From Parvibaculum lavamentivorans DS-1 (lineage in GTDB: Bacteria; Pseudomonadota; Alphaproteobacteria; Parvibaculales; Parvibaculaceae), in NCBI RefSeq assembly GCF_000017565.1, contig NC_009719.1, forward strand, positions 2,029,001 through 2,093,000: a DNA stretch of 64,000 nucleotides, written 5' to 3'. Below the pieces are notes generated by a model. It saw only the letters and a list, made by a program, of their open reading frames with translations. It was not told the origin of the DNA and searched no databases. The position numbers were made by a program, and so were the translations under genes. Positions 50,721-58,928 of this stretch are shown here, piece after piece. How positions within the stretch are numbered: position 1 is the stretch's first letter; each line of letters opens with the position of its first letter.

Positions 50721-52145
50721 ATGACATCGGAACTTCGACGCAAGTGGCGCAAAGTCAAACCTTCGTTCGTCGATACTGCCCTACGCCGGGCATATCCTCT
50801 ATGGAGAGAGCTCAAGACTTTGTCGATGGCATGGCCCACGCTTTGGCGATATGCCATCGCATCTCAACGGGAATGGAAAAAAAGTCTGCCCGTTCAAGCG
50901 CATTCTTCCGTGCAAATATCGGGACTCCAAAATCTGGACGATATGGACGCCTTTTCTCGATGGCTGGGAATTATGGGCGCGCCGGAAGGGCATGACTCGT
51001 ACTACTTGTCTCCGAGCAACTGGCGGAAGTCTTCACTAGCATTTCTTCTGGATCGCTACCCTTCGAATGTGGGCCTGAAAGTAAGCAAGAGTGCTGGAGG
51101 CGTTGATGCGTTTTATTCTCGCTTGTTTGCGGGGCGAAAGGCTCAGCAACTGCTGTCTGGAAGTCACAAAAGCCAGACCCTTTTATATAATTTTCTGTGC
51201 CTGAAAGGAATAAGCCCGCGACTCTATGATTTGGTAGAGATGGTCGATGAAGCAGGGAATAAACGCACTGCATACGTGGTCGAGCATGTAGAAGGGTCTG
51301 CTCCGAGTGCGGATGAACTCGACAGCGTCGTCTCTCGGCTAAAGTCTCTTGAGAGAGAGGGAATGATCAGGCTTGTTAGTGGCGACGGTTGGGAAAGCAG
51401 GGATTTTCAACGGCCAGACGGAAATGGAAATGTCGTTGTCGTTTCAGGACAGCAACCTCTTTACGTGGACGTGCATAATTTCATATTGGGCCGCTACGAC
51501 CGGCATCTAAAGGAGACGGCGCGCGCAGTTTCCGGTGCGAGCCATTTTGGAAATAAAAGTATTCTTTTGGGCGGGAGCTATCTTTATCAAGAGATCCCCG
51601 GCATCCCTCTACCGGCAAAGCGGTCTCCGGCGCAGCGTATGAAAATCTATGACAGCTTGCTTGCCTCAGCAGGTGTCGATCTTTCTGGAAAAGTTGTTAT
51701 GGATGTGGGTTGCAACCTCGGCCTCATGGGGGCCGAATATCTGCGACGGGGTGCGGCATGGGTTCATGGTTGGGATATGCCTCACGTCGTGGATGCATCT
51801 CATCAAACACTTTTATCCATTGGGTGTACGCGGTTCTCGCATACACCTGCGCATCTTTCCGACGACCTAAATCTGTTTGAAAGCTTGCCGGATCATATAA
51901 AGACAATTGATCGCGACGATGGTGTGCTCAATTATCTTGCAATCCGAGGGCATGTCGGTTGGTTGCGCGACATAAAGAACCTGCCTTGGCGGTTCATGAT
52001 CTATGAGGGGCATCAAGACGACGCGCCTCTTGAACAATATGTTGCCGAGCTGAATGAATGGTTGCCTGTTCGCGTTGTAGCGCACAGCTCGGTGTTTGAT
52101 GCAAATTCAACCAGTAGGGACAGCGCCATTATACAGCGCATCTGA
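50721..52145 (+). CDS. SAM-dependent methyltransferase with N-terminal kinase-like region, low GC
   Basis: A 474-residue protein. The C-terminal half is a class I methyltransferase with motif I VVMDVGCNLGLMGAEYL (Asp328 onward) and VHGWDMPHVVD as the adenosine-binding acidic loop. The N-terminal half (about residues 90-280) has kinase-fold hints: KSQTLLYNFLCLKGISPRLYDL, then AYVVEHVEG hinge-like and LYVDVHNFILGRYDRHL resembling a degenerate catalytic loop and metal motif. It may modify a glycan or glycolipid. Base composition is clearly lower in GC (about 45-50 %) than neighbours, with AT-rich codons, indicating recent acquisition. SD is weak. Architecture reading of the N-half is tentative. 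Confidence 0.65.
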   Translation: MTSELRRKWRKVKPSFVDTALRRAYPLWRELKTLSMAWPTLWRYAIASQREWKKSLPVQAHSSVQISGLQNLDDMDAFSRWLGIMGAPEGHDSYYLSPSNWRKSSLAFLLDRYPSNVGLKVSKSAGGVDAFYSRLFAGRKAQQLLSGSHKSQTLLYNFLCLKGISPRLYDLVEMVDEAGNKRTAYVVEHVEGSAPSADELDSVVSRLKSLEREGMIRLVSGDGWESRDFQRPDGNGNVVVVSGQQPLYVDVHNFILGRYDRHLKETARAVSGASHFGNKSILLGGSYLYQEIPGIPLPAKRSPAQRMKIYDSLLASAGVDLSGKVVMDVGCNLGLMGAEYLRRGAAWVHGWDMPHVVDASHQTLLSIGCTRFSHTPAHLSDDLNLFESLPDHIKTIDRDDGVLNYLAIRGHVGWLRDIKNLPWRFMIYEGHQDDAPLEQYVAELNEWLPVRVVAHSSVFDANSTSRDSAIIQRI

Positions 52146-52245
52146 TTTGGCGTTATGCTGTCATATTCTCGACATGAAAACTTCACACCACAGTCAAAAG
52201 GGTAGGCGATAATTCAAGTCCGATGTGTTTTGTGTGTGGCGTGTG

Positions 52246-53211
52246 ATGGTGATGATCGAGAGGCGGTATTTGCTGGCGGGTGGATGCCCTCGCAGCGGCA
52301 CCACGATGCTGGCGGCCATGCTGGGCGCATCGCCCGAATGTATCGCGCCGCCTGAATCCGATTTCCTCATACCTCTCGCGAAGGCCATAAAAGGCGGCGA
52401 AATTCCCGCCACCGTCGATGCCATGCGCGGTTTCATCTCCGGCCATTGGCGCTTCCGCTTCTGGAATGTCGAAATCGAGGACCGTCCGCTTGCAATCGAG
52501 CAGCCGAACGATCCGTGGAGCATCTACCGGGCCGTCATTTTCGATGCGGTCGATTGTTATGCCCGGGCAAACGGCAAGCCCGATTGGCGGGTCTGGGTCG
52601 ATCACCGGCCGGACAATATCCGCTGGGCGCGGTTCCTGGTCGACACCTTCCCGGATGCGGGCCTCGTGCATATCGTTCGCGACGGGCGGGCGGTGGCGCG
52701 CTCCGTCATTCCGCTCGACTGGGGCGCGAACGAAATTCTCTCTGCGGCCGATTTCTGGACCTCGCGCACGGCCTATGGTCTCGCCGCCGAGGCGTCCTTG
52801 CCCGGCAAGGTTCACCGCGTCCGCTATGAGGACATACTGGCCGAGCCGGAAGCCGAGCTTCGGCGTATTTGCGAGGCGATGGATATTTCCTTTACCGGGG
52901 ATATGATCGAAAATCCGTCTACGGATGTTCCCTCCTATACGCAGGGCCAGCACCGGCATGTCGGGCAGCAGGTCAACAAGGCGCAGGCCGAGGCATGGCG
53001 TCAGGGCCTCACCCCCCATGAGATTGAACTTTTCGAAAGCAAGGCAGCATGGCTGCTGGAGCAACTGGGCTATGACTGCGTGGCGGGCATGGTGTCGCGA
53101 GGGCCGACCTTCGCCGAACGTTTGCAGGCGCAGCTTCGGAGCAAACTTATCCGCGGGCCTCTCAACAAGTATCTCGGAAAGGCGCGCCGGCGCCGTGCAC
53201 TTGAGAGCTAG
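52246..53211 (+). CDS. Sulfotransferase family protein
   Basis: About 321 residues. The 5'-phosphosulphate loop is present near the N-terminus (LLAGGCPRSGTTML), with the 3'-phosphate site in VHIVRDGRAVARSVIPLDW and the later HRVRYEDILAEPEAELRRI. This is the PAPS-dependent sulfotransferase pattern. It may sulphate the secreted polysaccharide. Start is uncertain: ATG 52246, ATG 52252 and GTG 52225 are in frame and none has a good SD. GC content returns to the genome norm here, marking the right edge of the low-GC island near 52.2 kb. Confidence 0.88.
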   Translation: MVMIERRYLLAGGCPRSGTTMLAAMLGASPECIAPPESDFLIPLAKAIKGGEIPATVDAMRGFISGHWRFRFWNVEIEDRPLAIEQPNDPWSIYRAVIFDAVDCYARANGKPDWRVWVDHRPDNIRWARFLVDTFPDAGLVHIVRDGRAVARSVIPLDWGANEILSAADFWTSRTAYGLAAEASLPGKVHRVRYEDILAEPEAELRRICEAMDISFTGDMIENPSTDVPSYTQGQHRHVGQQVNKAQAEAWRQGLTPHEIELFESKAAWLLEQLGYDCVAGMVSRGPTFAERLQAQLRSKLIRGPLNKYLGKARRRRALES

Positions 53212-53293
53212 ACCGTCTTGTCTATCGGGAGGCACCGGGCGCGTCCCGCCTGCCCCGGGGATTAGTTCTCTTCCGCGTCCCGGCAATTCTCGC

Positions 53294-53322
53294 ATGACGG
53301 TTTCATGACAGTTCAATGACGG
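53294..53322 (-). promoter_or_regulatory. PHO-box-like array 1 (three 11-bp direct repeats)
   Basis: The plus strand shows ATGACGG, ATGACAG and ATGACGG starting at 53294, 53305 and 53316, exactly 11 bp apart with 4-bp spacers. On the minus strand these read CCGTCAT, CTGTCAT, CCGTCAT, matching the PhoB half-site CTGTCAT and its 7+4 spacing. It lies in the 339-bp gap (53212-53550) between the sulfotransferase and glycosyltransferase genes. An OmpR/ChvI-type regulator is an alternative. Confidence 0.6.
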
Positions 53323-53393
53323 TCATTTCCGCGCCTCGTCCGCAGCGCGAGAACCCGCCTCTATCTATCTGTCCGGCCTCGCCTTTCCGCTTT

Positions 53394-53422
53394 GCGACAA
53401 ATTCGCGACGGTTGCGTGACAG
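53394..53422 (-). promoter_or_regulatory. PHO-box-like array 2 (three 11-bp direct repeats)
   Basis: GCGACAA, GCGACGG and GTGACAG start at 53394, 53405 and 53416, again exactly 11 bp apart with 4-bp spacers. On the minus strand they read CTGTCAC, CCGTCGC, TTGTCGC, weaker matches to the PhoB half-site. It begins exactly 100 bp after array 1, and about 130 bp before the glycosyltransferase operon. The rest of 53212-53550 holds no gene I can support. Confidence 0.5.
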
Positions 53423-53550
53423 TGGCCTCCGGGCCCCGGCTTTTGGGGCTGTTTTGCTGCCGCGCTGCAGCATCCGGGCTGGCTTTCGCCTGCCGGGCGG
53501 GGCAATCTCTCCCCTGTGCCGGTTGAGGATAAGTAGCAGGATTTCCCCTC

Positions 53551-54696
53551 GTGATCGTGATGATGATCTGCCACTACGACGACACGAATTCGAGTGGCGG
53601 GCTCGACAAGCAGGCGCGGCTTTTGAGCCACACCCTGCGCGATGGCGGGGAAGACGTGATCATGCTGGCCAGTACGCGCAAATATGCGCGGGCCGGCTGG
53701 ACGGACGACCGAGGCGTGCCGGTCCGCTATTTCTGGACCTATGCAAGCCCACAGGTTTCCGGGCGTTATCTGCCCGCGGCGCTGATCTGGGCGGTGCAGC
53801 TTTTCTTCTGGGTCTGGCGCAACCGGGCGAAGATCGACGTCATTCACGGTCATCAGATCCGCATTCATGCCTTTGTCGGCGCGCTCGCGAACCGGTTTTT
53901 CGGCATTCCCGCCATTCTGAAATCGGCCACCGGCGGCGAGGGGGCGGACATCAAGGCGATAGGGTCGCGCAAATATTTTGGCGCGCCGGGCCGTAATTTC
54001 GTCATCCGGCACACCGATATTTTCATCGCGACCACGAAATCGATCGAGGAAGATTTGCTGCGTTTCAACGTGCCGGCCGAGAAAATCCGCATCATTCCCA
54101 ATGGTTTGCCGCTTGCGCCGCCCGCTCCCGGTGCGCCTGCGGAGGTCCGTTCGCGGCGCGCCCTTTTCCTCGGCCGCCTGGCGCCCGACAAGAACGCGCC
54201 GGAGCTTGCGCGTGCCGCATGTGAGCTTGCGGATGGCGCTTCGCTCACCGTCGATTTCTACGGGCGCGGGCGCGAGTTGCCGCAGCTTGAAGCGGCGCTG
54301 GCGGCGGCGGGCAATCCGGCCGTCACCTATCGCGGCTTCGTCGATCATCCGGGTACGATCCTGCGGGACTACGGCTATTTGCTGCTGCCCTCCAATGCGG
54401 AAGGCCTCTCCAACGCGATGCTCGAAGCGATGGCGCATGGTGTCGTTCCGGTCGCAACGCGGGTCAGCGGTTGTGTCGATCACATCACACCGGGGATAAC
54501 CGGCTTCTTTTTCGACAGCATTTCGCATGAGGATTTGCTGCGCGGTTTGCGGCTTGTCCCCGCCACCTCCGTTGAAGAATGGCAGCGCATGTCGGCGGCG
54601 GCGGAGACTTATGCCCGGGCGCATTTCGACATCAGCAACGTCGCCGGTTCCTACCGGCAGCTATACGGGCACCTCTCCGGCGGGCAGGCAGCATGA
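53551..54696 (+). CDS. Glycosyltransferase family 4 protein
   Basis: A 381-residue GT-B fold transferase with an N-terminal acceptor domain (MMICHYDDTNSSGGLDKQA, glycine-rich acceptor loop), IDVIHGHQIRIHAFVGAL and a C-terminal nucleotide-sugar domain with FLGRLAPDKNAPELARA and SNAEGLSNAMLEAMAHGVVPV (the E-x7-E motif). Start GTG 53551 is followed closely by an in-frame GTG/ATG; the exact codon is uncertain. First gene of a three-gene operon (next start overlaps its stop, ATGA). It adds a sugar to the lipid-linked repeat unit; donor and acceptor unknown. Confidence 0.9.
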   Translation: MIVMMICHYDDTNSSGGLDKQARLLSHTLRDGGEDVIMLASTRKYARAGWTDDRGVPVRYFWTYASPQVSGRYLPAALIWAVQLFFWVWRNRAKIDVIHGHQIRIHAFVGALANRFFGIPAILKSATGGEGADIKAIGSRKYFGAPGRNFVIRHTDIFIATTKSIEEDLLRFNVPAEKIRIIPNGLPLAPPAPGAPAEVRSRRALFLGRLAPDKNAPELARAACELADGASLTVDFYGRGRELPQLEAALAAAGNPAVTYRGFVDHPGTILRDYGYLLLPSNAEGLSNAMLEAMAHGVVPVATRVSGCVDHITPGITGFFFDSISHEDLLRGLRLVPATSVEEWQRMSAAAETYARAHFDISNVAGSYRQLYGHLSGGQAA

Positions 54697-55727
54697 AAAT
54701 CGTTATTGCGACACATGGGTTCCTGCCGAATATCGGCGGCGTTTCGACCAATGTATCGATCCTGGCAAAGGGCTTCGTCGCGGCTGGCCATGACGTCACC
54801 GTCGTCACGCTAAGTCCAGGCCCCACCGAGGGTTATGGCCACAGGGTGATCCGCCGGCCGATGCCGTGGCAGCTTTTCCGGCTCTATCGGGAAGCGGATA
54901 TCCTCATCCTGTCCAACCTCGCCATCAAGCTCATCTATCCCCTGCTTGTTCTGAAGCGTCCCTTCGCGCTCCGCCACCATTCGGAAAGCGCTTTCCGGCT
55001 CTCTTCCTCGCCTTTTTCCATCGATATGCTGCGCCGCGCCGTGTTGCCGCGCGCGCGGCATTTCATGACAAGTGCCTATGTCGGACGGCGGAGCGGCTTC
55101 CCGGACTATTCGATCACGCATCCCTTCGCGAACCCGCATCACATCACCGCCGACATCATCCTCCCTGCAAAAGACCGCGCAAATGCTGTGTTTGTGGGGA
55201 GGCTCGAGCCGGAAAAAGGCATCCTCTATCTGCTCGACCGCTGGGCGGATATCCGCGCCGCCCTTGGCGTCGACAGGCTCCGGGTCATCGGCAATGGCAG
55301 CCTCGTCGCCGAGGTCGAACGGCGTATTGCGGCCGGCGAAGTGAGCCATGTGGATTATGTCGGCCATTTGCAGCGCGGCGAAACGGCACGCGAAATGGGC
55401 CGCGCCGCCTTTTCGCTGGTGCCTTCCCTATGGGAAGAGCCCTTCGGCGCGGTCAGCCTCGAATCCCTCGCCGCAGGCGCCGTCGTCATCCATACCGATC
55501 GCGGCGGCTTGCCGGAAACGACCGGCGGCCTCGGCATTTCCTTCAATCCCGACGATCCGGCGAGCCTTGCCAAGGCGCTCGTCGAGGCGCGTGACCTGTG
55601 CGCAAGGCTGCTCGCGTCTCCCGATGAAGAAGCTCGCTACATGGCGGAAGTGGCTGCACATGCAGGGAAATTTCGGCCGGAAGTCGTCGTCGAGAAAATC
55701 ATTTCGGTCATGACCAGCCATGAGTGA
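54693..55727 (+). CDS. Glycosyltransferase family 4 protein
   Basis: A 344-residue GT-B transferase starting MKIVIATHGFLPNIGGVSTNV, typical of GT4 acceptor loops, with GRLEPEKGILYLLDRW and EEPFGAVSLESLAAGAVVIHT in the donor domain. It overlaps the upstream gene by four bases and the downstream gene by eight, so all three are translated together. A frame open upstream to 54579 lies inside the previous gene. Sugar specificity is not readable. Confidence 0.92.
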   Translation: MKIVIATHGFLPNIGGVSTNVSILAKGFVAAGHDVTVVTLSPGPTEGYGHRVIRRPMPWQLFRLYREADILILSNLAIKLIYPLLVLKRPFALRHHSESAFRLSSSPFSIDMLRRAVLPRARHFMTSAYVGRRSGFPDYSITHPFANPHHITADIILPAKDRANAVFVGRLEPEKGILYLLDRWADIRAALGVDRLRVIGNGSLVAEVERRIAAGEVSHVDYVGHLQRGETAREMGRAAFSLVPSLWEEPFGAVSLESLAAGAVVIHTDRGGLPETTGGLGISFNPDDPASLAKALVEARDLCARLLASPDEEARYMAEVAAHAGKFRPEVVVEKIISVMTSHE

Positions 55728-56787
55728 CCTTTCCGCACCGCGCCATGCAGGCATGACGGCTCTTGCCGCGCGGCATGACGAGATTGCCGGACTTGTCCCC
55801 GGCGACAGGCGCATCGCCTATCTTGACTACCCGCTCGGCAAGAATGTCGGCGACCTGCTCATCATGCTGGGCACGCTGAAATTCTTCGAGCGGCATGGGC
55901 TGAAAGTGCGGTTGTCGCGGACGCTGAAGAACACGCCGCCGCGCGGCCGCCTGCCGATCGGTGAGGGGGATACGATCGTCCTGCAGGGCGGCGGCAATTT
56001 CGGCGATCTCTACCCGCATATCCAGAATTACCGCGAGCGCATCATCGAGGAATATCCAGACCACAAGGTTCTGATTTTTCCGCAAACGATCTTCTTCAAG
56101 GACAAGGAGAAGCTCAAGCGGTCCGCCGAGAAAATGATGAGGCATCCCGATCTCACATTTTTTGTCCGCGACAGGGCAAGCGAGGCGCTGGCGCGGCCGC
56201 TGTTCGGCGAAAAGGTCAGGCTGGTGCCCGACATGGCGCATCAGCTCTGGCCGGATCTCCATCAGCGGATCGGGAGTCGAGGAGAACAGGCGTCAAATCC
56301 GCTGTTCTTCATTCGAAAGGACGAAGAAGCGGGGGATTCCTTCGCGGCGATCGAGGCGCACAAGGCGCAATTTCTCGACTGGGAGGATGTGAACTACACA
56401 TCCTTGCGCGTCTGGAAGCGCGTGTTTGACGAACTCGCGCAGCTGGAGCTGCGGCTGGGCTTCTCCTTCGGACTGGAAGCCGCCTACTTCAATATCATCC
56501 GCGGCGAGGTGGATAAAGTTGCCCGCCGGATGGCTCGGCATGATGTGTGGATTACGTCGCGCCTGCACGGCTTTATCCTCGGACTGCTGCTCGGCAAGCC
56601 GGTCTTCGCCATCGACAACAGCTACGGCAAGCTTTCGTCCTATGTGGAGACGTGGCGGGAAGATATTCGCGACATCAAGCTTCTCTCCGGCGAAACCGAT
56701 GCTGAAGAGGCAATCGCCTTCCTCAACAAGGCGCGCGGGCTCGACCGCCATGCTCTCTGGCAGGCCTATAGCGACACTTGCCGGTAA
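55720..56787 (+). CDS. Polysaccharide pyruvyl transferase family protein
   Basis: A 355-residue protein with the family signatures YPLGKNVGDLLIMLGTLKFF, VLQGGGNFGDLYPH, FVRDRASEALARPLFG and TSRLHGFILGLLLGKPVFAID. It should transfer pyruvate ketals from phosphoenolpyruvate to a sugar of the polysaccharide, adding negative charge, as ExoV does for succinoglycan. Last gene of the plus-strand operon; its stop is one base from the convergent glycosyltransferase stop. Confidence 0.9.
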   Translation: MSDLSAPRHAGMTALAARHDEIAGLVPGDRRIAYLDYPLGKNVGDLLIMLGTLKFFERHGLKVRLSRTLKNTPPRGRLPIGEGDTIVLQGGGNFGDLYPHIQNYRERIIEEYPDHKVLIFPQTIFFKDKEKLKRSAEKMMRHPDLTFFVRDRASEALARPLFGEKVRLVPDMAHQLWPDLHQRIGSRGEQASNPLFFIRKDEEAGDSFAAIEAHKAQFLDWEDVNYTSLRVWKRVFDELAQLELRLGFSFGLEAAYFNIIRGEVDKVARRMARHDVWITSRLHGFILGLLLGKPVFAIDNSYGKLSSYVETWREDIRDIKLLSGETDAEEAIAFLNKARGLDRHALWQAYSDTCR

Positions 56788-56788
56788 T

Positions 56789-57925
56789 CTAGGCGGGATT
56801 GCTGTAGGTCCGGCGCGCCGTTTCGGCCCAGGAGAATTTGCGGGCATGCGCGCGGCACAGTTGAGCCACCGGAATCTTTTCTTTCAAGGCATTCAGGTCA
56901 TGTATCGCGCCGGCGATGGCCTTGGCGGTTTCGGAGCCGACGAGGATGCCGGTTTCTCCGTCGGCGACGACCTCGGAAATGCCGCCGCTGCGCGTCGCGA
57001 CCGAGGGGCATCCCAGGGCGGCTGCTTCCAGCAGCACAAGCCCGAAGCCCTCAATCTTTCCAGGCAGCGGCAGAGCGCATAGAAGCTGCATCGATGCTCT
57101 CCTGTACAGGCGCCCGAGATCATCGCGAGAGACGGCGCCAGCGAGCTTCATGTCAATGCCGAGAGCCGCCGCCTTGTCCCGGATCGCCTGCTCGTAAATC
57201 TTATCCACGGTGCGGCCGCAGACAACATAGTTGATCGTTTTCTCCGGATGGGTGGCCTGATACTCGGCTATGGCATCAAGCGCCAGGAGATGTCCCTTGC
57301 GAGGCTCAAGCCGCCCGACGGTGCAGATCACCTCGGCGCTTTCCGGTATTGCTGCGAGGTCCGGATGTTCGAAGGCGCCTGCCGGTTCGACAAACCAGTC
57401 TTCTCCGACGCCGAGCGGGACGGTGAAACAGGGCGCGCAGCGCGGAAAATTGCGGTCGTAAATCGACTTCGTGAAATCGGAATTGGAGAGAACACGGTCG
57501 GCGGCAAAATAGACGGCCCATGCCACAAGCTTGGAAGGAGACCAGCGGTCGAACTTCGCCACGTCGCTGCCATGTGCCATCACTATGTAATGGCGGCCCA
57601 TGAGGATGCGCGCCACGAGGCAGATTATGGCCGCGCGAATGTCCGCCGCATGGTTGAGTGTGTTGCGATCCAGCCGGGCGATGTGACGCAGGGTCGAAAA
57701 CAGGCCACGCAGCGTGAGCTTGTGGTGGCTCAGCAGCCGAGAGACAGGGAGATCGGTGTCGTGCGTATCCGGATAGACGGGCGCTACCACCGACACTTTT
57801 GTGAAAGCCGACGCTTCCGTCGCCAGATTATGCGCATAGCTCGCAATGCCGCCCGGAAAGGGCGGATATTCGAACGCGATCACGCATAAAGCCGGTGTGC
57901 TTCCGCGGGGCGTGGTTTCGTTCAT
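56789..57925 (-). CDS. Glycosyltransferase family 4 protein
   Basis: A 378-residue GT4 enzyme: CVIAFEYPPFPGGIASYAHN acceptor loop, IVMAHGSDVAKFDRW, TVGRLEPRKGHLLALDAI and the donor-site KIEGFGLVLLEAAALGCPSV. Last gene of a four-gene minus-strand operon with two other transferases and a polymerase. It is separated from the GT2 gene by 16 bp. Role: one sugar addition in repeat-unit assembly. Confidence 0.92.
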   Translation of the reverse strand: MNETTPRGSTPALCVIAFEYPPFPGGIASYAHNLATEASAFTKVSVVAPVYPDTHDTDLPVSRLLSHHKLTLRGLFSTLRHIARLDRNTLNHAADIRAAIICLVARILMGRHYIVMAHGSDVAKFDRWSPSKLVAWAVYFAADRVLSNSDFTKSIYDRNFPRCAPCFTVPLGVGEDWFVEPAGAFEHPDLAAIPESAEVICTVGRLEPRKGHLLALDAIAEYQATHPEKTINYVVCGRTVDKIYEQAIRDKAAALGIDMKLAGAVSRDDLGRLYRRASMQLLCALPLPGKIEGFGLVLLEAAALGCPSVATRSGGISEVVADGETGILVGSETAKAIAGAIHDLNALKEKIPVAQLCRAHARKFSWAETARRTYSNPA

Positions 57926-57941
57926 TCGCGAATCCAGTTCA

Positions 57942-58895
57942 TCAAGCGGTCCGGCCTCTTATGGCGCGTCGTACAGTCCAGAAGGATTGACGGAGGGCCG
58001 GGCCGATCCAGGCCGGCAGCAGAGATATCGCGAGATAGGCATAGATGCGCCAGTAAGGCGGATCCGACTGAAAGGCCTGCCACAGATAGCCGAGAGCCTC
58101 GTTTCTTTCGCCATGCTTCGCGCAATCATTGGCAGTCGCAGCATATCGACGTGCCATTCGCTTCGCGGCGAGAGGCTTCAACCGAGGGTTACGCGCGGTA
58201 AACCGTTCGGTGAGACGGATCGCGACGGGTAACAATCCGCCGAGCCTCGCCGTCAGGTTCTTCCCATGGCGGCGTTTGTAAAGAAAGCCGCCGGGTACGT
58301 GTTGAAAGCGCCAATTTTCGGCAATGCGAAGAAACATTTCCGTGTCTTCACCGAGGCGTATTTCGGCGTCGAACGGACCGACATCGTCGAATACCGCCCG
58401 CCGGATGATTGCCGTGGAGGGAATAACCGGCGCGTCGTGAATGAAATACTCTTCAAGCAACTTGTCGTTCGAGGCCTGGTATGCGCGAACAAGAACAAGA
58501 CGCGCATCAGAAGCGTCTGGAAGGGTGAAATCGTAGAAATCGCTATAGACAAGTCCGACGGTGGGCGCCTTTGCCAAAACGGCCAGTTGGGCGGCTGTTT
58601 TTCCCGGCGTCCAGTAGTCGTCACCGTCGAGGAGGGCGATGAGATCTCCCCGGGCTTCCTTCAGTGCGAGGTTTCTTGCGCCCGGGAGGCCTATGCCGTC
58701 AGCAGGAATTATCCGCAGCTTGTCTATTTCATCGGACAATTGCTCCAGCAGAGCTTGCGAGCCGTCACTTGAACCATCATTTACGACGATAATTTCGGCG
58801 ATCTCCGAATAGGCAGTCTGATCCACGACGCTTCTTATCGCCTGTTCAATGAATTGCTCTTCATTGTGACAAGTCATGATTACCGTTATGGCCAT
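57942..58895 (-). CDS. Glycosyltransferase family 2 protein
   Basis: A 317-residue GT-A transferase with TVIMTCHNEEQFIEQAIRSV, IIVVNDGSSDGSQALL, and the metal-binding ALLDGDDYWTPGK (DxD-type). The C-terminal part carries a basic, hydrophobic tail that may touch the membrane. ATG 58895 follows the polymerase stop by 33 bp. It likely adds a sugar from a nucleotide donor on the cytosolic face. Confidence 0.92.
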   Translation of the reverse strand: MAITVIMTCHNEEQFIEQAIRSVVDQTAYSEIAEIIVVNDGSSDGSQALLEQLSDEIDKLRIIPADGIGLPGARNLALKEARGDLIALLDGDDYWTPGKTAAQLAVLAKAPTVGLVYSDFYDFTLPDASDARLVLVRAYQASNDKLLEEYFIHDAPVIPSTAIIRRAVFDDVGPFDAEIRLGEDTEMFLRIAENWRFQHVPGGFLYKRRHGKNLTARLGGLLPVAIRLTERFTARNPRLKPLAAKRMARRYAATANDCAKHGERNEALGYLWQAFQSDPPYWRIYAYLAISLLPAWIGPALRQSFWTVRRAIRGRTA

Positions 58896-58928
58896 GCAAC
58901 CTTTTCCTGCTCGAACACGGATGCCGTA

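Noticed and set aside
52158-52186. CTGTCAT half-site upstream of the sulfotransferase gene
   Set aside because: Only one half-site matches; units 11 and 22 bp downstream (TCGACAT, ACTTCAC) are too weak to call a PHO box.
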